A stretch of DNA of 64,000 nucleotides from Kitasatospora mediocidica KCTC 9733 (GCF_000744225.1 NZ_JQLN01000005.1:558001-622000); one strand, 5' to 3'. Counted from the stretch's first letter, positions 14,924-23,707 are shown. Notes: a model not told the origin generated them from the letters alone. Program-made: numbers and translations.

Positions 14924-15469
14924 TCAGCTCTTGCGGCGGAGCCTGCCGAGGACCAACTTCGGCAACCCCGCCGGGATCGGCTGACGTGTGGTGGCCGGGC
15001 TCGGCATCGGCTCGGCGGCGTGCGAGGCGTCCGACATCGACCCCGGCTGCTCGGTCGGCGCCCCGACGGGCTCCAGCCGCAGCACCCGGCACTCGGCGGC
15101 CCAGCGGTCCGCGATGGTGTCGGTGTCGGGGGCGTTCAGCCGCTTGCCCTTCAGCTCCTCGACGGCGCCCTCCCAGGCGGCCGAGCGGGGCTCCAGCACG
15201 GACACCCGGGCCTGCCAGCCCACCAGCCGGCCCCACTTGTCCTTGCTGCGGACGGTCACCGCCGCGAGCGCCCCCGCGGCCAGCCCGTGCAGCGGCTGCT
15301 CTCCGGCGTCGCCGACGACCACCACAGCCCCGTCGTACCAGGCGTGCCAGACGGGTCGGCTCTGGTCCGCCCCGGGGGCCTGGACCCAGAGCAGGCCGGA
15401 CTTCTTGGCGGACTCCTCGACCAGCGCCCGGTCGAGGAAATCGTCAGCAGTTGCGGTCATACCGTCCAT
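14924..15469 (-). CDS. Conserved hypothetical, possible split-barrel flavin-type fold
   Basis: 181 residues. The middle (about 25-130) reads like a pyridoxamine-phosphate-oxidase-like beta barrel (VWHAWYDGAVVVVGD, AVTVRSKDKWGRLVGW), but key flavin contacts cannot be confirmed by eye. The C-terminal 60 residues are a Pro/Ser-rich linker ending in a basic stretch. The start is ATG 15469 or ATG 15460. It is divergent from the MgtE-N/CBS gene with 139 bases between them. The function is unknown. Confidence 0.65.
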   Translation of the reverse strand: MDGMTATADDFLDRALVEESAKKSGLLWVQAPGADQSRPVWHAWYDGAVVVVGDAGEQPLHGLAAGALAAVTVRSKDKWGRLVGWQARVSVLEPRSAAWEGAVEELKGKRLNAPDTDTIADRWAAECRVLRLEPVGAPTEQPGSMSDASHAAEPMPSPATTRQPIPAGLPKLVLGRLRRKS

Positions 15470-15608
15470 GCCGCACAGCGTACGGGGCGCGACCGGCGGG
15501 CGGGCGGGTACCGGATCACTTCGTACGGCGGCGGGGCGCCACCCGCCGCGGCGCTTCGGCCTTGCGCACTTCGGTAGCCTGAGCGCGACGACGTCTGGAA
15601 GGAAGTCC

Positions 15609-16916
15609 ATGGCAGGGGCAGGTACCCGGGTCTTTATCTCCCACCTTGCAGGCATCGCCGTCTTCGACCCGAACGGCGATCAGGTCGGCCGGGTCCGCGA
15701 CGTCGTCGTCTCGCTGCGGATCGGCGGTCGGCCGCCGCGCGTGCTCGGACTGGTGGTCGAGGTGGTCGGCCGGCGCCGGATCTTCCTGCCGATGACCCGG
15801 GTGACGAGCCTGGAGTCGGGCCAGGTGCTCACCACCGGTGTGATCAACATGCGCCGCTTCGAGCAGCGCGCCGCCGAGACCCTGGTGCTGGCCGAGCTGC
15901 TGGACCGGCGGGTCACCGAGACCGGCACCGACTCCGAGGTCACCGTGCTGGACGTCGCCATGGTGCAGACCCGGCTGCGCGAGTGGGAGATCAGCAAGGT
16001 CTTCGTCCAGCGCGGCAAGCCGACCAGGCTGCGCAAGAGCAAGGGCGAGGCGGTCACCCTCGACTGGTCCGCGGTGACCGGCTTCTCGCTGGCCGAGGAG
16101 GGCCAGGGCGCCGCCAACCTGCTGGCCACCTTCGACCAGCTGCGCCCCGCCGACCTGGCCAACGTGATGCACCACCTGTCCGCCAAGCGCCGCGCCGAGG
16201 TGGCGGCCGCGCTGGACGACGAGCGGCTGGCCGACGTCCTGGAGGAGCTGCCCGAGGACGACCAGGTCGAGATCATCGGCAAGCTGAAGGACGAGCGCGC
16301 GGCCGACGTCCTGGAGGCGATGGACCCGGACGACGCCGCCGACCTGCTCTCCGAGCTGCCCGGCGACGAGGCCGAGCGGCTGCTCCAGCTGATGGAGCCG
16401 GACGAGGCCGCCCCCGTGCGCCGGCTGCTCGCCTACCAGGAGGACACCGCGGGCGGTCTGATGACCACCGAGCCGATCGTCCTGGAGCCGAACGCCACGG
16501 TCGCCGAGGCGCTGGCCCGGGTCCGGGTCTCCGACCACAAGCCCGCGCTGGCCGCCCAGGTCTACGTCTGCCGCCCCCCGAACGAGACCCCGACCGGCAA
16601 GTACCTGGGCACCATCCACTTCCAGCGGCTGCTGCGCGAGCCCCCGTACACCCTGGTCGGCTCGATCGTCGACGGCGACCTGGACCCGCTGCCGCCGGAC
16701 ACCCCGCTCTCGCTGATCACCAGCTACCTGGCCACCTACAACATGGTGGCCGCCCCCGTGGTCGACGACGCGGACCACCTGCTGGGCGCCGTCACCGTCG
16801 ACGACGTCCTCGACCACCTGCTGCCGGAGGACTGGCGCGAGGCGTCCCTGCACGACGGCGAGGCTCACTCCACCCCGCACGACGCATACGAGAGCGAGGC
16901 GACCCATGGACGGTGA
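15609..16916 (+). CDS. PRC-barrel/MgtE-N/CBS domain protein without membrane domain
   Basis: 435 residues. A PRC-barrel-like N-terminal domain (about 1-85, GTRVFISHLAGIAVFDPNG), a second short barrel-like segment, then an MgtE_N superhelix (about 170-275, repeats such as LADVLEELPEDD and AADLLSELPGDEA), then a CBS pair (about 280-420, LMTTEP, VTVDDVLDHLLPEDW). The five-helix MgtE channel domain is absent, so this is a soluble Mg2+ or nucleotide sensor rather than a transporter. Its last 11 bases overlap the DUF1003 membrane protein gene, strongly suggesting partnership. The start is ATG 15609 behind GGAAGGAAG. Confidence 0.88.
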   Translation: MAGAGTRVFISHLAGIAVFDPNGDQVGRVRDVVVSLRIGGRPPRVLGLVVEVVGRRRIFLPMTRVTSLESGQVLTTGVINMRRFEQRAAETLVLAELLDRRVTETGTDSEVTVLDVAMVQTRLREWEISKVFVQRGKPTRLRKSKGEAVTLDWSAVTGFSLAEEGQGAANLLATFDQLRPADLANVMHHLSAKRRAEVAAALDDERLADVLEELPEDDQVEIIGKLKDERAADVLEAMDPDDAADLLSELPGDEAERLLQLMEPDEAAPVRRLLAYQEDTAGGLMTTEPIVLEPNATVAEALARVRVSDHKPALAAQVYVCRPPNETPTGKYLGTIHFQRLLREPPYTLVGSIVDGDLDPLPPDTPLSLITSYLATYNMVAAPVVDDADHLLGAVTVDDVLDHLLPEDWREASLHDGEAHSTPHDAYESEATHGR

Positions 16917-17577
16917 GCGCAAGGGCCGGCGCGAGGGACGCGACGAAGCTCCCCGTCAACGTCAGCGGCTGCACGGGGAGTTGCGCCAGCTGAGGCAGCT
17001 GCGCGAGCTGCGGGTGCGGGAGGGCAGCAGCCGTACGGTACGGGTCGAGACGGCGCACGGCACCGTCGTGCGCTCCCGGCTCGACCAGCCGCGCACCACC
17101 CGGCCCGGCCTCTTCTCGCTGCCCACCTACGACCCCGAGGCGTTCGGCCGGTTCTCCGAGCGGATCGCCCGCTTCCTCGGCACCGGGCGGTTCATCGTCT
17201 GGATGACGGTGGTGGTGGTCATCTGGATCGGCTGGAACACCCTGCTGCCGCCCAAGGTCCGCTTCGACGAATACCCGTTCATCTTCCTCACCCTGGTCCT
17301 GTCGCTGCAGGCCTCCTACGCCGCGCCGCTGATCCTGCTCGCCCAGAACCGCCAGGACGACCGCGACCGCGTCAACATGGAGCAGGACCGGGCCCGCAGC
17401 GACCGCAACATCGCCGACACCGAGTACCTCACCCGCGAGGTCGCCGCCCTGCGCAACGGGCTCGGCGAGGTCGCCACGAGGGCCTTCATCTCCGGCGAGC
17501 TGGCCGGGATCCGCTCCGACCTGCACAGCCTGCTCAAGGAACTCGACGAACGCCGGGACTCGGCCGAGCTGTTGTGA
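16906..17577 (+). CDS. DUF1003 membrane protein
   Basis: A 223-residue DUF1003 protein. The basic N-terminal 40 residues (Arg/Glu/Gln-rich, probably coiled coil) precede two transmembrane helices (about 98-118 and 128-148). A conserved hydrophilic region follows (QNRQDDRDR) with a long C-terminal helix. It overlaps the MgtE-N/CBS gene by 11 bases, so the pair is translationally coupled; the MgtE-N/CBS protein may sense Mg2+ and act on this membrane partner. mrp follows by 57 bases on the same strand. Confidence 0.88.
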   Translation: MDGERKGRREGRDEAPRQRQRLHGELRQLRQLRELRVREGSSRTVRVETAHGTVVRSRLDQPRTTRPGLFSLPTYDPEAFGRFSERIARFLGTGRFIVWMTVVVVIWIGWNTLLPPKVRFDEYPFIFLTLVLSLQASYAAPLILLAQNRQDDRDRVNMEQDRARSDRNIADTEYLTREVAALRNGLGEVATRAFISGELAGIRSDLHSLLKELDERRDSAELL

Positions 17578-17634
17578 CCCGCGGCACGCTACCGGCCAGT
17601 CAACGTGCCTCTCGGCGCGCCGTACCATCAAGAC

Positions 17635-18795
17635 ATGGCCAATGAGACAGAGGTCGCGACCGGTGTGACGGAGGATTCCGTCCGCCAGGCGCTGTCGACC
17701 GTGCAGGACCCGGAGATCAACCGTCCGATCACCGATCTCGGCATGGTGAAATCGGTGCGGATCGCCGACGACGGTGCGGTGCACGTCGCGGTCTACCTGA
17801 CCGTCTCCGGGTGCCCGATGCGCGAGACGATCACCAGCCGGGTGCAGGACGCGGTCGGCGCGATCCCGGGTGTCACCGCGGTCGAGGTCGAACTCGACGT
17901 GATGAGCGACGAGCAGCGCAAGGAGCTCTCCACGCTGCTGCGCGGCGGCGCGCCCGAGCGGGAGATCCCGTTCGCCAAGCCCGGCACGCTGACCCGGGTC
18001 TACGCGGTCGCCTCCGGCAAGGGCGGCGTCGGCAAGTCCTCGGTCACCGTCAACCTGGCCGCCGCGATGGCCGCCGACGGCCTCAAGGTCGCGGTCGTGG
18101 ACGCCGACATCTACGGCCACAGCGTGCCGCGGATGCTGGGCGTCGAGGGCCGGCCCACCCAGGTCCAGGACATGATCATGCCGCCGTCCGCGCACGGCGT
18201 GAAGGTGATCTCGATCGGCATGTTCACCCCGGGCAACGCGCCCGTGGTGTGGCGCGGCCCGATGCTGCACCGCGCGCTCCAGCAGTTCCTCGCCGACGTC
18301 TACTGGGGCGACCTGGACGTGCTGCTGCTCGACCTGCCGCCGGGCACCGGCGACATCGCGATCTCGGTCGCCCAGCTGGTCCCGAACGCCGAGATCCTGA
18401 TCGTCACCACCCCGCAGATGGCCGCCGCCGAGGTGGCCGAGCGGGCCGGCACGATCGCGCTGCAGACCCACCAGAAGATCGTCGGCGTGATCGAGAACAT
18501 GTCCGGCATGCCGTGCCCGCACTGCGACGAGATGGTCGACGTGTTCGGCACCGGCGGCGGCCAGACCGTGGCCGACGCGCTGACCCGGGCGACCGGCGCC
18601 AACGTGCCGGTGCTCGGCAACATCCCGATCGACATCCGCCTGCGCGAGGGCGGCGACGACGGCACCCCCGTGGTGCTGGCCGCGCCGGACTCCCCCGCCG
18701 GAGCCGCGCTGCGCGCGGTGGCGGGCAAGCTGGGCGGCCGTCAGCGCGGGCTCTCCGGGCTCTCGCTGGGGCTCACGCCGCGCAACAAGTTCTGA
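17635..18795 (+). CDS. mrp: Mrp/NBP35 family Fe-S cluster carrier ATPase
   Basis: 386 residues. An N-terminal MIP18/DUF59-like domain (about 10-90, VQDPEINRPITDLGMV) is fused to a P-loop ATPase with GKGGVGKS at 128-135. A C-x2-C pair (CPHC, residues 294 and 297) binds the bridging Fe-S cluster in this family. ATG 17635 has no Shine-Dalgarno sequence, so the mRNA may be leaderless. It should load Fe-S clusters onto target apoproteins. A bidirectional hairpin separates it from the next, convergent gene. Confidence 0.93.
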   Translation: MANETEVATGVTEDSVRQALSTVQDPEINRPITDLGMVKSVRIADDGAVHVAVYLTVSGCPMRETITSRVQDAVGAIPGVTAVEVELDVMSDEQRKELSTLLRGGAPEREIPFAKPGTLTRVYAVASGKGGVGKSSVTVNLAAAMAADGLKVAVVDADIYGHSVPRMLGVEGRPTQVQDMIMPPSAHGVKVISIGMFTPGNAPVVWRGPMLHRALQQFLADVYWGDLDVLLLDLPPGTGDIAISVAQLVPNAEILIVTTPQMAAAEVAERAGTIALQTHQKIVGVIENMSGMPCPHCDEMVDVFGTGGGQTVADALTRATGANVPVLGNIPIDIRLREGGDDGTPVVLAAPDSPAGAALRAVAGKLGGRQRGLSGLSLGLTPRNKF

Positions 18796-18810
18796 CTCCG
18801 GCACGACGCG

Positions 18811-18839
18811 AAGGAGGGGCGCCCACGGCGCCCCTCCTT
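18811..18839. terminator. Bidirectional terminator mrp / next gene
   Basis: A 13-base perfect stem AAGGAGGGGCGCC / GGCGCCCCTCCTT with a 3-base loop and TTTT at 18838-18841; it serves both convergent genes. Confidence 0.85.
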
Positions 18840-18847
18840 TTCGCGGC

Positions 18848-19543
18848 TCAGCGCCCGGCGTAGGCCGTCAGGTCCGGGATCGTGGCGAAGCCGATGCCGT
18901 ACGCGCTGACGCTGCGGCCGTAGGCGCCGATCAGCACGCCGGGTGCCTCGCCGGCCAGCACCCAGCCGTACACGGACTCGCGGTAGCGGAACGGCTGCGG
19001 CAGGCCGTTGACCGGCAGCGTGAGCGGCGACCAGCCGGGACCGTCCAGGTCGTCCGCGAGGTCCCAGGCGAGTGCGCTCTGCTGGTCCATCCAGTCCTGG
19101 CGCAGCGCGCGGTCCAGCTGCCCCGGCCAGGCGGCCGCGAGCAGGCCGGAGCCGGCCAGCCAGGCGGCCGAGGAGGCCGAGGTGGCCTCCAGCATGCCGG
19201 TGCCGTCCGCGCTGCGGCGGCCGGGGCGGCGGGCCACCGTGACCACGACGGCGAACCGGCCGCCGTTCCTGGCCTGGTGCTGCATCGGCAGCTCCTCGCC
19301 GTGGCCCACCGAGCCGTAGTCGATGGCGCGCGGCTGCGCTCCGGGCCGGCCGCCGCTCGCACCGGCCTGGAGCAGCCAGCGACGGCCCGTCCAGCCGTCG
19401 TCCAGGCCGTACCAGGGGAAGTCGGCCGTCAGGTACGGCGCCAGCGGGTCGGCCGGCGGCGCCGTCCGCCGGGCCGGCACCTCCGCCTGGCCCCCCGCCT
19501 GTGCGGTGGCGGCTCCCACCGCACCACTGCTCGTCGCGTCCAT
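18848..19543 (-). CDS. Conserved hypothetical protein
   Basis: 231 residues. The N-terminal 50 are Ala/Gly-rich, then a soluble domain with conserved-looking Trp-rich segments (FPWYGLDDGWTGRRWL, RYRESVYGWVLAGE) and a repeated Tyr-Gly pattern near the end (YGRSVSAYGIGF). No signal peptide or membrane span. ATG 19543 is chosen because GAGGAGG lies seven bases upstream. I do not recognise the family. It lies between mrp (convergent) and tatB (same strand). Confidence 0.7.
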   Translation of the reverse strand: MDATSSGAVGAATAQAGGQAEVPARRTAPPADPLAPYLTADFPWYGLDDGWTGRRWLLQAGASGGRPGAQPRAIDYGSVGHGEELPMQHQARNGGRFAVVVTVARRPGRRSADGTGMLEATSASSAAWLAGSGLLAAAWPGQLDRALRQDWMDQQSALAWDLADDLDGPGWSPLTLPVNGLPQPFRYRESVYGWVLAGEAPGVLIGAYGRSVSAYGIGFATIPDLTAYAGR

Positions 19544-19696
19544 CCCGGGCCTCCTCAAGACACCTGTCGCCCCTGCGGCACCCCCGTGCGGGCCTGGGAA
19601 ACAGGCCCGGGAGGCTGTCAGCACAATAGCCGCGCAGACGACGGCACCCCGTCCGGCGAGGCGCCGGGCGGGGTGTCGGGTGTCGCAGGACGCCGG

Positions 19697-20152
19697 TCAG
19701 GTCGCGTCGAGGTCGTACGGCGGGCGCTCGCCGGAGGCCAGCGGCTCGCCGGTGTCCGTCTTGACCATGTTGACGGTGGCCGCCGCCGGCGTCTTGGTCG
19801 TGGCGACCGTGCCGGTCGGGGCCTTGTCGTCCAGGGCCGACTTGAGATCCATGCTGGACTTGAGGTCCATCGTCGTGTCGCGGAGCTCCTTGAAGCCCAG
19901 CGGGTCGTCGTCGCCGCCGAGCAGGCTCTTGCGCACGAAGGTCTTCGGGTTGAGGTCCTCGAACTCGAAGTCCTTGAAGTTCGGACCCAGCTCGCTGCGG
20001 ATGTCGTCCTTGGCACTGTCCGCGAACGAGCGCACCTTGCGGATGAAGCCCATGGTGTCCTGGATCAGCTTGGGAAGCTTGTCCGGCCCGAAGATCACGA
20101 TCGCCATCACGACCAGGGTGACCATTTCGAGTGGGCCTATGTCGAAGAACAC
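19697..20152 (-). CDS. tatB: Sec-independent translocase subunit TatB
   Basis: 151 residues with TatB architecture: FFDIGPLEMVTLVVMAIVIF as the short membrane helix with conserved Glu, the FGPDKLP hinge, an amphipathic helix, then an acidic disordered tail. GTG 20152 has GGGAG just upstream; the 26-residue upstream extension of the frame is not family-like. TatB recognises twin-arginine signal peptides together with TatC. The locus order sigma, anti-sigma, tatB, mrp is the actinobacterial arrangement, except that no htrA-type protease gene lies between the anti-sigma gene and tatB. Confidence 0.92.
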   Translation of the reverse strand: MFFDIGPLEMVTLVVMAIVIFGPDKLPKLIQDTMGFIRKVRSFADSAKDDIRSELGPNFKDFEFEDLNPKTFVRKSLLGGDDDPLGFKELRDTTMDLKSSMDLKSALDDKAPTGTVATTKTPAAATVNMVKTDTGEPLASGERPPYDLDAT

Positions 20153-20307
20153 GTAAGCTCCCAGATCCTGAAGGACAGACCCGGCGCGGCCCGCGACACC
20201 GGTTCCGTACAGCGTAATGGCCACCAGCAAGTCTGTGGCCCACCAGGGAATGAAGCCGTGGTAAAGACCAGCCGGTAGCCGGGAAGCAACGCCTCGTACG
20301 GGTGATT

Positions 20308-20341
20308 CGTAGCCCCGCGAACGGGTGACCGCAGGGCTACG
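20308..20341 (-). terminator. Weak hairpin at end of anti-sigma gene
   Basis: Arms CGTAGCCC (20308-20315) and GGGCTACG (20334-20341) flank 18 bases and overlap the anti-sigma stop codon. This may reduce readthrough into tatB. Confidence 0.4.
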
Positions 20342-21305
20342 GGAGCAGCCGGTGGCCGTTCAGCACGGGGCTGATCGCACCGCCCGGCGGCGCGGGCGGC
20401 ACCAGGCTGAACAACTGCACCGAGCCCGAACGGACCGGGAAGTCCACCGGGAGCTGCGGCGTGGTCAGCGGAACCGCCTGCTGACCGCCCGGCACCGCGG
20501 GGACCGCTGCGCTGCCGTGCGGGTCGTCGATCGGGGTGTCACCGGCGACGGCGGCCAGGCCCAGGCTGCCGAATCCGCCCAGCGCCACCGCGGCGACCGA
20601 GAAGGCACCGGCCGCGGCGAAGACGAGCCGCCGTCCGCGCGGTGCGGGGGGCCGTGAGATCGGCTGCGCGACCGGCGGCCTGCTGGGGGCCGTGACCGAG
20701 CGGGCGGGGCCGCGACGGCCCGTCCAGAGCCGGGTGTCCGGTCCGCGGCCGGCCCGTGGGTCGACTCCCGGTACGGGCGTGTCCGCCCCCAGGGCGCCGC
20801 CGCCGAACGTGGAGCCCGCGCCGCGGCCGAACAGCCCGCCGGTGAGCCGGCTGCCGCCCAGGGTGACCGCGGGCACCGACGGGCCGCCGCCGGGACCGCC
20901 ACCCGGGCCGTCCACCTCGCCGTCCGGCAGGGCGGCCACCGCCATCAGGCGGGACATCAGCAACGCGGACGGGCCGACCACCTCGGTCGCGGTGAGCAAC
21001 TGCTTGACCGAGCGGCCCTCGTCCGCCTCGGCCAGGCACTGGGCACAGGTCGCCAGGTGCGCCTGGACCCGCTCGCGAGCGTCGTGCCCGAGTTCGCCGT
21101 CCAGATACGCCGTGAGCCGCTCGCCGAGATGGTGCTCGTCGGCGGCTGCCGACGGTTCGGGCTGGCGCACGCTGATCGGGCGCAGCACGGGAACCTCCTG
21201 ACAGGTGCTCTCGTCCCCTGCGGGCAGTGGCTCCACAGGGGGCTGGGACACCGAACGATGCCCGGACGCGGAGCGCCCGGAAGCTGACCGGCCCGAGCCG
21301 CTCAC
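20337..21305 (-). CDS. Zinc-finger membrane anti-sigma factor (RseA-like)
   Basis: 322 residues. An N-terminal ZAS domain with H83-x3-C87-x2-C90 (HLATCAQC) lies in a cytoplasmic helical region that should bind the sigma factor. Next come a long Gly/Pro-rich linker (about 130-220), one transmembrane helix (about 222-246), and an extracytoplasmic tail of about 75 residues. The start overlaps the sigma factor stop by four bases (ATGA). The expected role is to hold the adjacent ECF sigma factor until envelope stress triggers release. The tail would be the site of regulated proteolysis, but no HtrA-type protease is encoded here. Confidence 0.9.
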   Translation of the reverse strand: MSGSGRSASGRSASGHRSVSQPPVEPLPAGDESTCQEVPVLRPISVRQPEPSAAADEHHLGERLTAYLDGELGHDARERVQAHLATCAQCLAEADEGRSVKQLLTATEVVGPSALLMSRLMAVAALPDGEVDGPGGGPGGGPSVPAVTLGGSRLTGGLFGRGAGSTFGGGALGADTPVPGVDPRAGRGPDTRLWTGRRGPARSVTAPSRPPVAQPISRPPAPRGRRLVFAAAGAFSVAAVALGGFGSLGLAAVAGDTPIDDPHGSAAVPAVPGGQQAVPLTTPQLPVDFPVRSGSVQLFSLVPPAPPGGAISPVLNGHRLLP

Positions 21306-22153
21306 GATCGCCTCCGTCCGCTCCCACCCGGCGCGCCGGTGCCGGGCTCGCCGACGACCGCGACCGCGGCCACCGGCTCCAACTGCTCCGAACCGCCACG
21401 CCGGATCCGCCCGGGGGCGGTGCCGGGGGCACGGTGCTTGAGTGCGGCGCGCAGGTGCGAGCGGCCGCGGTGGATCCGGCTGCGGACGGTGCCGAGCTTG
21501 ACGCCCAGGGTGGCGGCGATCTCCTCGTAGGAGAGGCCCTCGATGTCACAGAGCACGACGGCGGCCCGGAACTCGGGGGCCAGCGTGTCCAGCGCCTGCT
21601 GGACGTCGGCGTCGAAGTGGGTGTCGCTGAAGTGCTGCGCCGGGTTCGGCTCACGGCTGGGCAGCCGCTCGGCGGCGTCGTCGGCCAGCGAGTCGAAGCG
21701 GATCCGCTGCCGGCGCCGGACCATGTCCAGGAAGAGGTTGGTGGTGATCCGGTGCAGCCAGCCCTCGAAGGTGCCGGGGGTGTAGGTGGACAGCGAGCGG
21801 AAGACCCGGACGAAGACCTCCTGGGTGAGATCCTCGGCGTCGTGCTGATTGCCCGTCAGGCGGTAGGCCAGGCGGTAGACCCGGGCGCTGTGCGCCTCGA
21901 CGATCTCCTCCCAGCTGGGGGGCGTCCAGCCCTGCGCGTCGGGCCCCTCGGCGAAGGTCGCCAGCGCGGCGGGGGCCGAGGGCTCGGCGGCGGTGCCGTC
22001 GGACGACTGGTCCAGGGGGGTGTGCGCAGACTGGTTCATCACGGGCTTCGGCGTACGGGCCGACGAGGTGCCGCGGAGATGCCGCCGCACAGGGACGTCG
22101 CCCTCGGCCACACCTCCTCGGTTGGCTCTTCTGCCCAGCAGGGCCACCACCAT
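21302..22153 (-). CDS. ECF RNA polymerase sigma factor (SigE-like)
   Basis: 283 residues. The region-2 core is [18 protein letters not shown] and the region-4 helix-turn-helix is [20 protein letters not shown]. About 75 residues of disordered N-terminus and a short Gly/Arg-rich C-terminal tail flank the core. ATG 22153 follows GAGGTG; a GTG at 22159 and an internal ATG (MNQSAHTP) are alternatives. Its context (methyltransferase divergent; anti-sigma, tatB and mrp downstream) is that of mycobacterial SigE. A GGGAAC-N17-CGTT promoter upstream suggests autoregulation. Confidence 0.92.
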   Translation of the reverse strand: MVVALLGRRANRGGVAEGDVPVRRHLRGTSSARTPKPVMNQSAHTPLDQSSDGTAAEPSAPAALATFAEGPDAQGWTPPSWEEIVEAHSARVYRLAYRLTGNQHDAEDLTQEVFVRVFRSLSTYTPGTFEGWLHRITTNLFLDMVRRRQRIRFDSLADDAAERLPSREPNPAQHFSDTHFDADVQQALDTLAPEFRAAVVLCDIEGLSYEEIAATLGVKLGTVRSRIHRGRSHLRAALKHRAPGTAPGRIRRGGSEQLEPVAAVAVVGEPGTGAPGGSGRRRS

Positions 22154-22261
22154 ATCCACCTCACCCGTCAGTTCTGGATAAAAGTGTGCTCATTTGTCGG
22201 CCGGACCGCGCGCGACCTCCAGTCGACATCCCCCGACCACTTCCGCGACCACTCTCACCGG

Positions 22262-22291
22262 GAGAACGGCCCGCCACCGGACGCGGTTCCC
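22262..22291 (-). promoter_or_regulatory. Candidate autoregulatory ECF promoter of the sigma gene
   Basis: On the minus strand GGGAAC (22291-22286) is followed after 17 bases by CGTTCTC (22268-22262). GGAAC and CGTT with 16-17 bp spacing is the typical ECF sigma target. Transcription would start about 105 bases before ATG 22153. Confidence 0.55.
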
Positions 22292-22396
22292 GCCCGGCCA
22301 GTAATCTGTGGCTGGAAATATCGACATCCCTCGGCAGTACACCGGGACCACCGGGCCCGCCGGGTACAACCGCCCAGCTCAACCCCCTACTCCTCC

Positions 22397-23041
22397 CTGA
22401 GGGACCACATCATCGACTTCGGGCCCACGGCCGCGACCCTCGCCGACACCTACGTCGACGAGGACGCCGTGCTGACCTACGCCCGGGCGCAGTCCGCCCG
22501 GACCGGCGTGCGGGCCATCGGGCCGAGCGGCGGGGCCTGTCTGCGGCTGCTGGCCGCCGCCCTGGGGGCCAAGGCGGTGGCGGAGATCGGCACCGGGACC
22601 GGTGTCTCCGGGATCTACCTGCTGCGCGGGATGCGGCCGGACGGCATCCTGACCACCGTCGATCCGGAGCCGGTCCGGCAGGACTTCGCGCGCGAGGCGT
22701 ACCTCGCGGCGGGTTTCGCGGCCAATCGGGCGCGATTCATCCCCGGGCGCGCCCTGGAGGTGCTGCCCCGGCTCGCCGACGGCCAGTACGACCTGGTTTT
22801 CTGCGATGCCGACGCCGCCGAATCCCAGGCGTATCTTGCAGAATCGTTGCGGCTGCTGCGGCCGGGCGGGATGGTCTGCTTCGAGGGGGTCTTCCAGGAG
22901 GGCCGGCTGACCGACCCGGCGCTGGACGACCCGCGCACCCGCGCGGTGCGCGAGCTGGTGCAGGCGGTCCGCGAGAGCGACCTGCTGCTGCCGGCCCTGC
23001 TGCCGGTCAGCGACGGGCTGCTCTGCGCGGTGCGACGCTGA
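22397..23041 (+). CDS. Class I SAM-dependent O-methyltransferase
   Basis: About 214 residues. The SAM-binding glycine loop AEIGTGTGVSG, the acidic motif LTTVDPEP and FCDADAAE are clear, matching the actinobacterial O-methyltransferase-3-like proteins next to sigE. The start is unresolved: the family's N-terminus aligns at about 22397, where the only start-like codon is CTG, with no Shine-Dalgarno; the nearest upstream in-frame GTG (22184) would add about 70 non-family residues. It is divergent from the sigma factor. The substrate is unknown. Confidence 0.85.
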   Translation: MRDHIIDFGPTAATLADTYVDEDAVLTYARAQSARTGVRAIGPSGGACLRLLAAALGAKAVAEIGTGTGVSGIYLLRGMRPDGILTTVDPEPVRQDFAREAYLAAGFAANRARFIPGRALEVLPRLADGQYDLVFCDADAAESQAYLAESLRLLRPGGMVCFEGVFQEGRLTDPALDDPRTRAVRELVQAVRESDLLLPALLPVSDGLLCAVRR

Positions 23042-23071
23042 GCCGGCCGCCGGTCGGCCCGGGCATGGGAA

Positions 23072-23118
23072 CGGGGCCCGTCCCGGTCGATGTCGCATCG
23101 ATCCGGAGCCGGGCCCCG
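23072..23118. terminator. Bidirectional hairpin between methyltransferase and DUF3117 gene
   Basis: Outer arms CGGGGCCCG / CGGGCCCCG (23072-23080, 23110-23118) with an inner stem TCGATG / CATCGA. It separates two convergent genes. Confidence 0.75.
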
Positions 23119-23152
23119 CACGCATCTCAGGAGATGCCAAGCCTCGCGGGAG

Positions 23153-23320
23153 TCAGCCGCAGGCCTGCTTCAGAGCCTCACCAAGGGCGCTTGCCTCGTC
23201 CGGAGTGAGCTCCACCACCAGGCGCCCGCCGCCTTCGAGCGGGACGCGCATGATGATGCCCCGCCCCTCTTTGGTGACCTCGAGCGGGCCGTCACCCGTC
23301 CGCGGCTTCATGGCCGCCAT
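23153..23320 (-). CDS. DUF3117 family small protein
   Basis: 55 residues (starts MAAMKPRTGDGPLEV, ends ALGEALKQACG), an almost exact match in length and pattern to the actinobacterial DUF3117 family (Rv1211-type). ATG 23320 follows GGAAGGGG. It is a small beta-rich domain with a C-terminal helix; function unknown. It lies in the conserved tag/DivIVA/folP2 to sigE neighbourhood. Confidence 0.9.
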   Translation of the reverse strand: MAAMKPRTGDGPLEVTKEGRGIIMRVPLEGGGRLVVELTPDEASALGEALKQACG

Positions 23321-23707
23321 GCTCGTTCCCCTTCCTGCAACCGCGCAGCTACGTACCAGCAGTCCGTCCACCGCAGGTATCGAACGCATTGATCGGAAGC
23401 CATTATCCCGCATTCATCGCCCCGATGACCAACGTCACTCTCTCCGCACCACGGGCCACACCCTCCCAGACCGGCTGATTACCGCTCAGAATCCCCGCCA
23501 CCGGGAGGGACGAAGCGGCATCAGATGCCGCACCCAGCCTGCCCGGGCCGGGTGGCGCGGGGCCGTACGGCCGCTTCGGGGCGCCTGGGGAGCAACGCGG
23601 CCAAAGGTGCGCTACCTCACACTCCCGCCACCTCGCACTCCCGCAGCCTCCCGCGCTCCGGCATGCTGACTCGGGTCCGACCCTCGACCGAAACGGGAGC
23701 CCACCAG
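23321..23707. other. Divergent intergenic region
   Basis: 387 bases between DUF3117 (minus) and the enoyl-CoA hydratase gene (plus). A locally AT-rich stretch (about 23385-23425) contains GATAAT on the minus strand (23407-23402), a possible -10 for DUF3117. A perfect inverted repeat GCGGCAT-CAG-ATGCCGC lies at 23515-23531. I see no convincing gene. Confidence 0.5.
23515..23531. promoter_or_regulatory. Inverted repeat upstream of enoyl-CoA hydratase
   Basis: Seven-base arms GCGGCAT / ATGCCGC around CAG, about 180 bases before ATG 23708. A possible operator or a small hairpin; the regulator is unknown. Confidence 0.3.
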
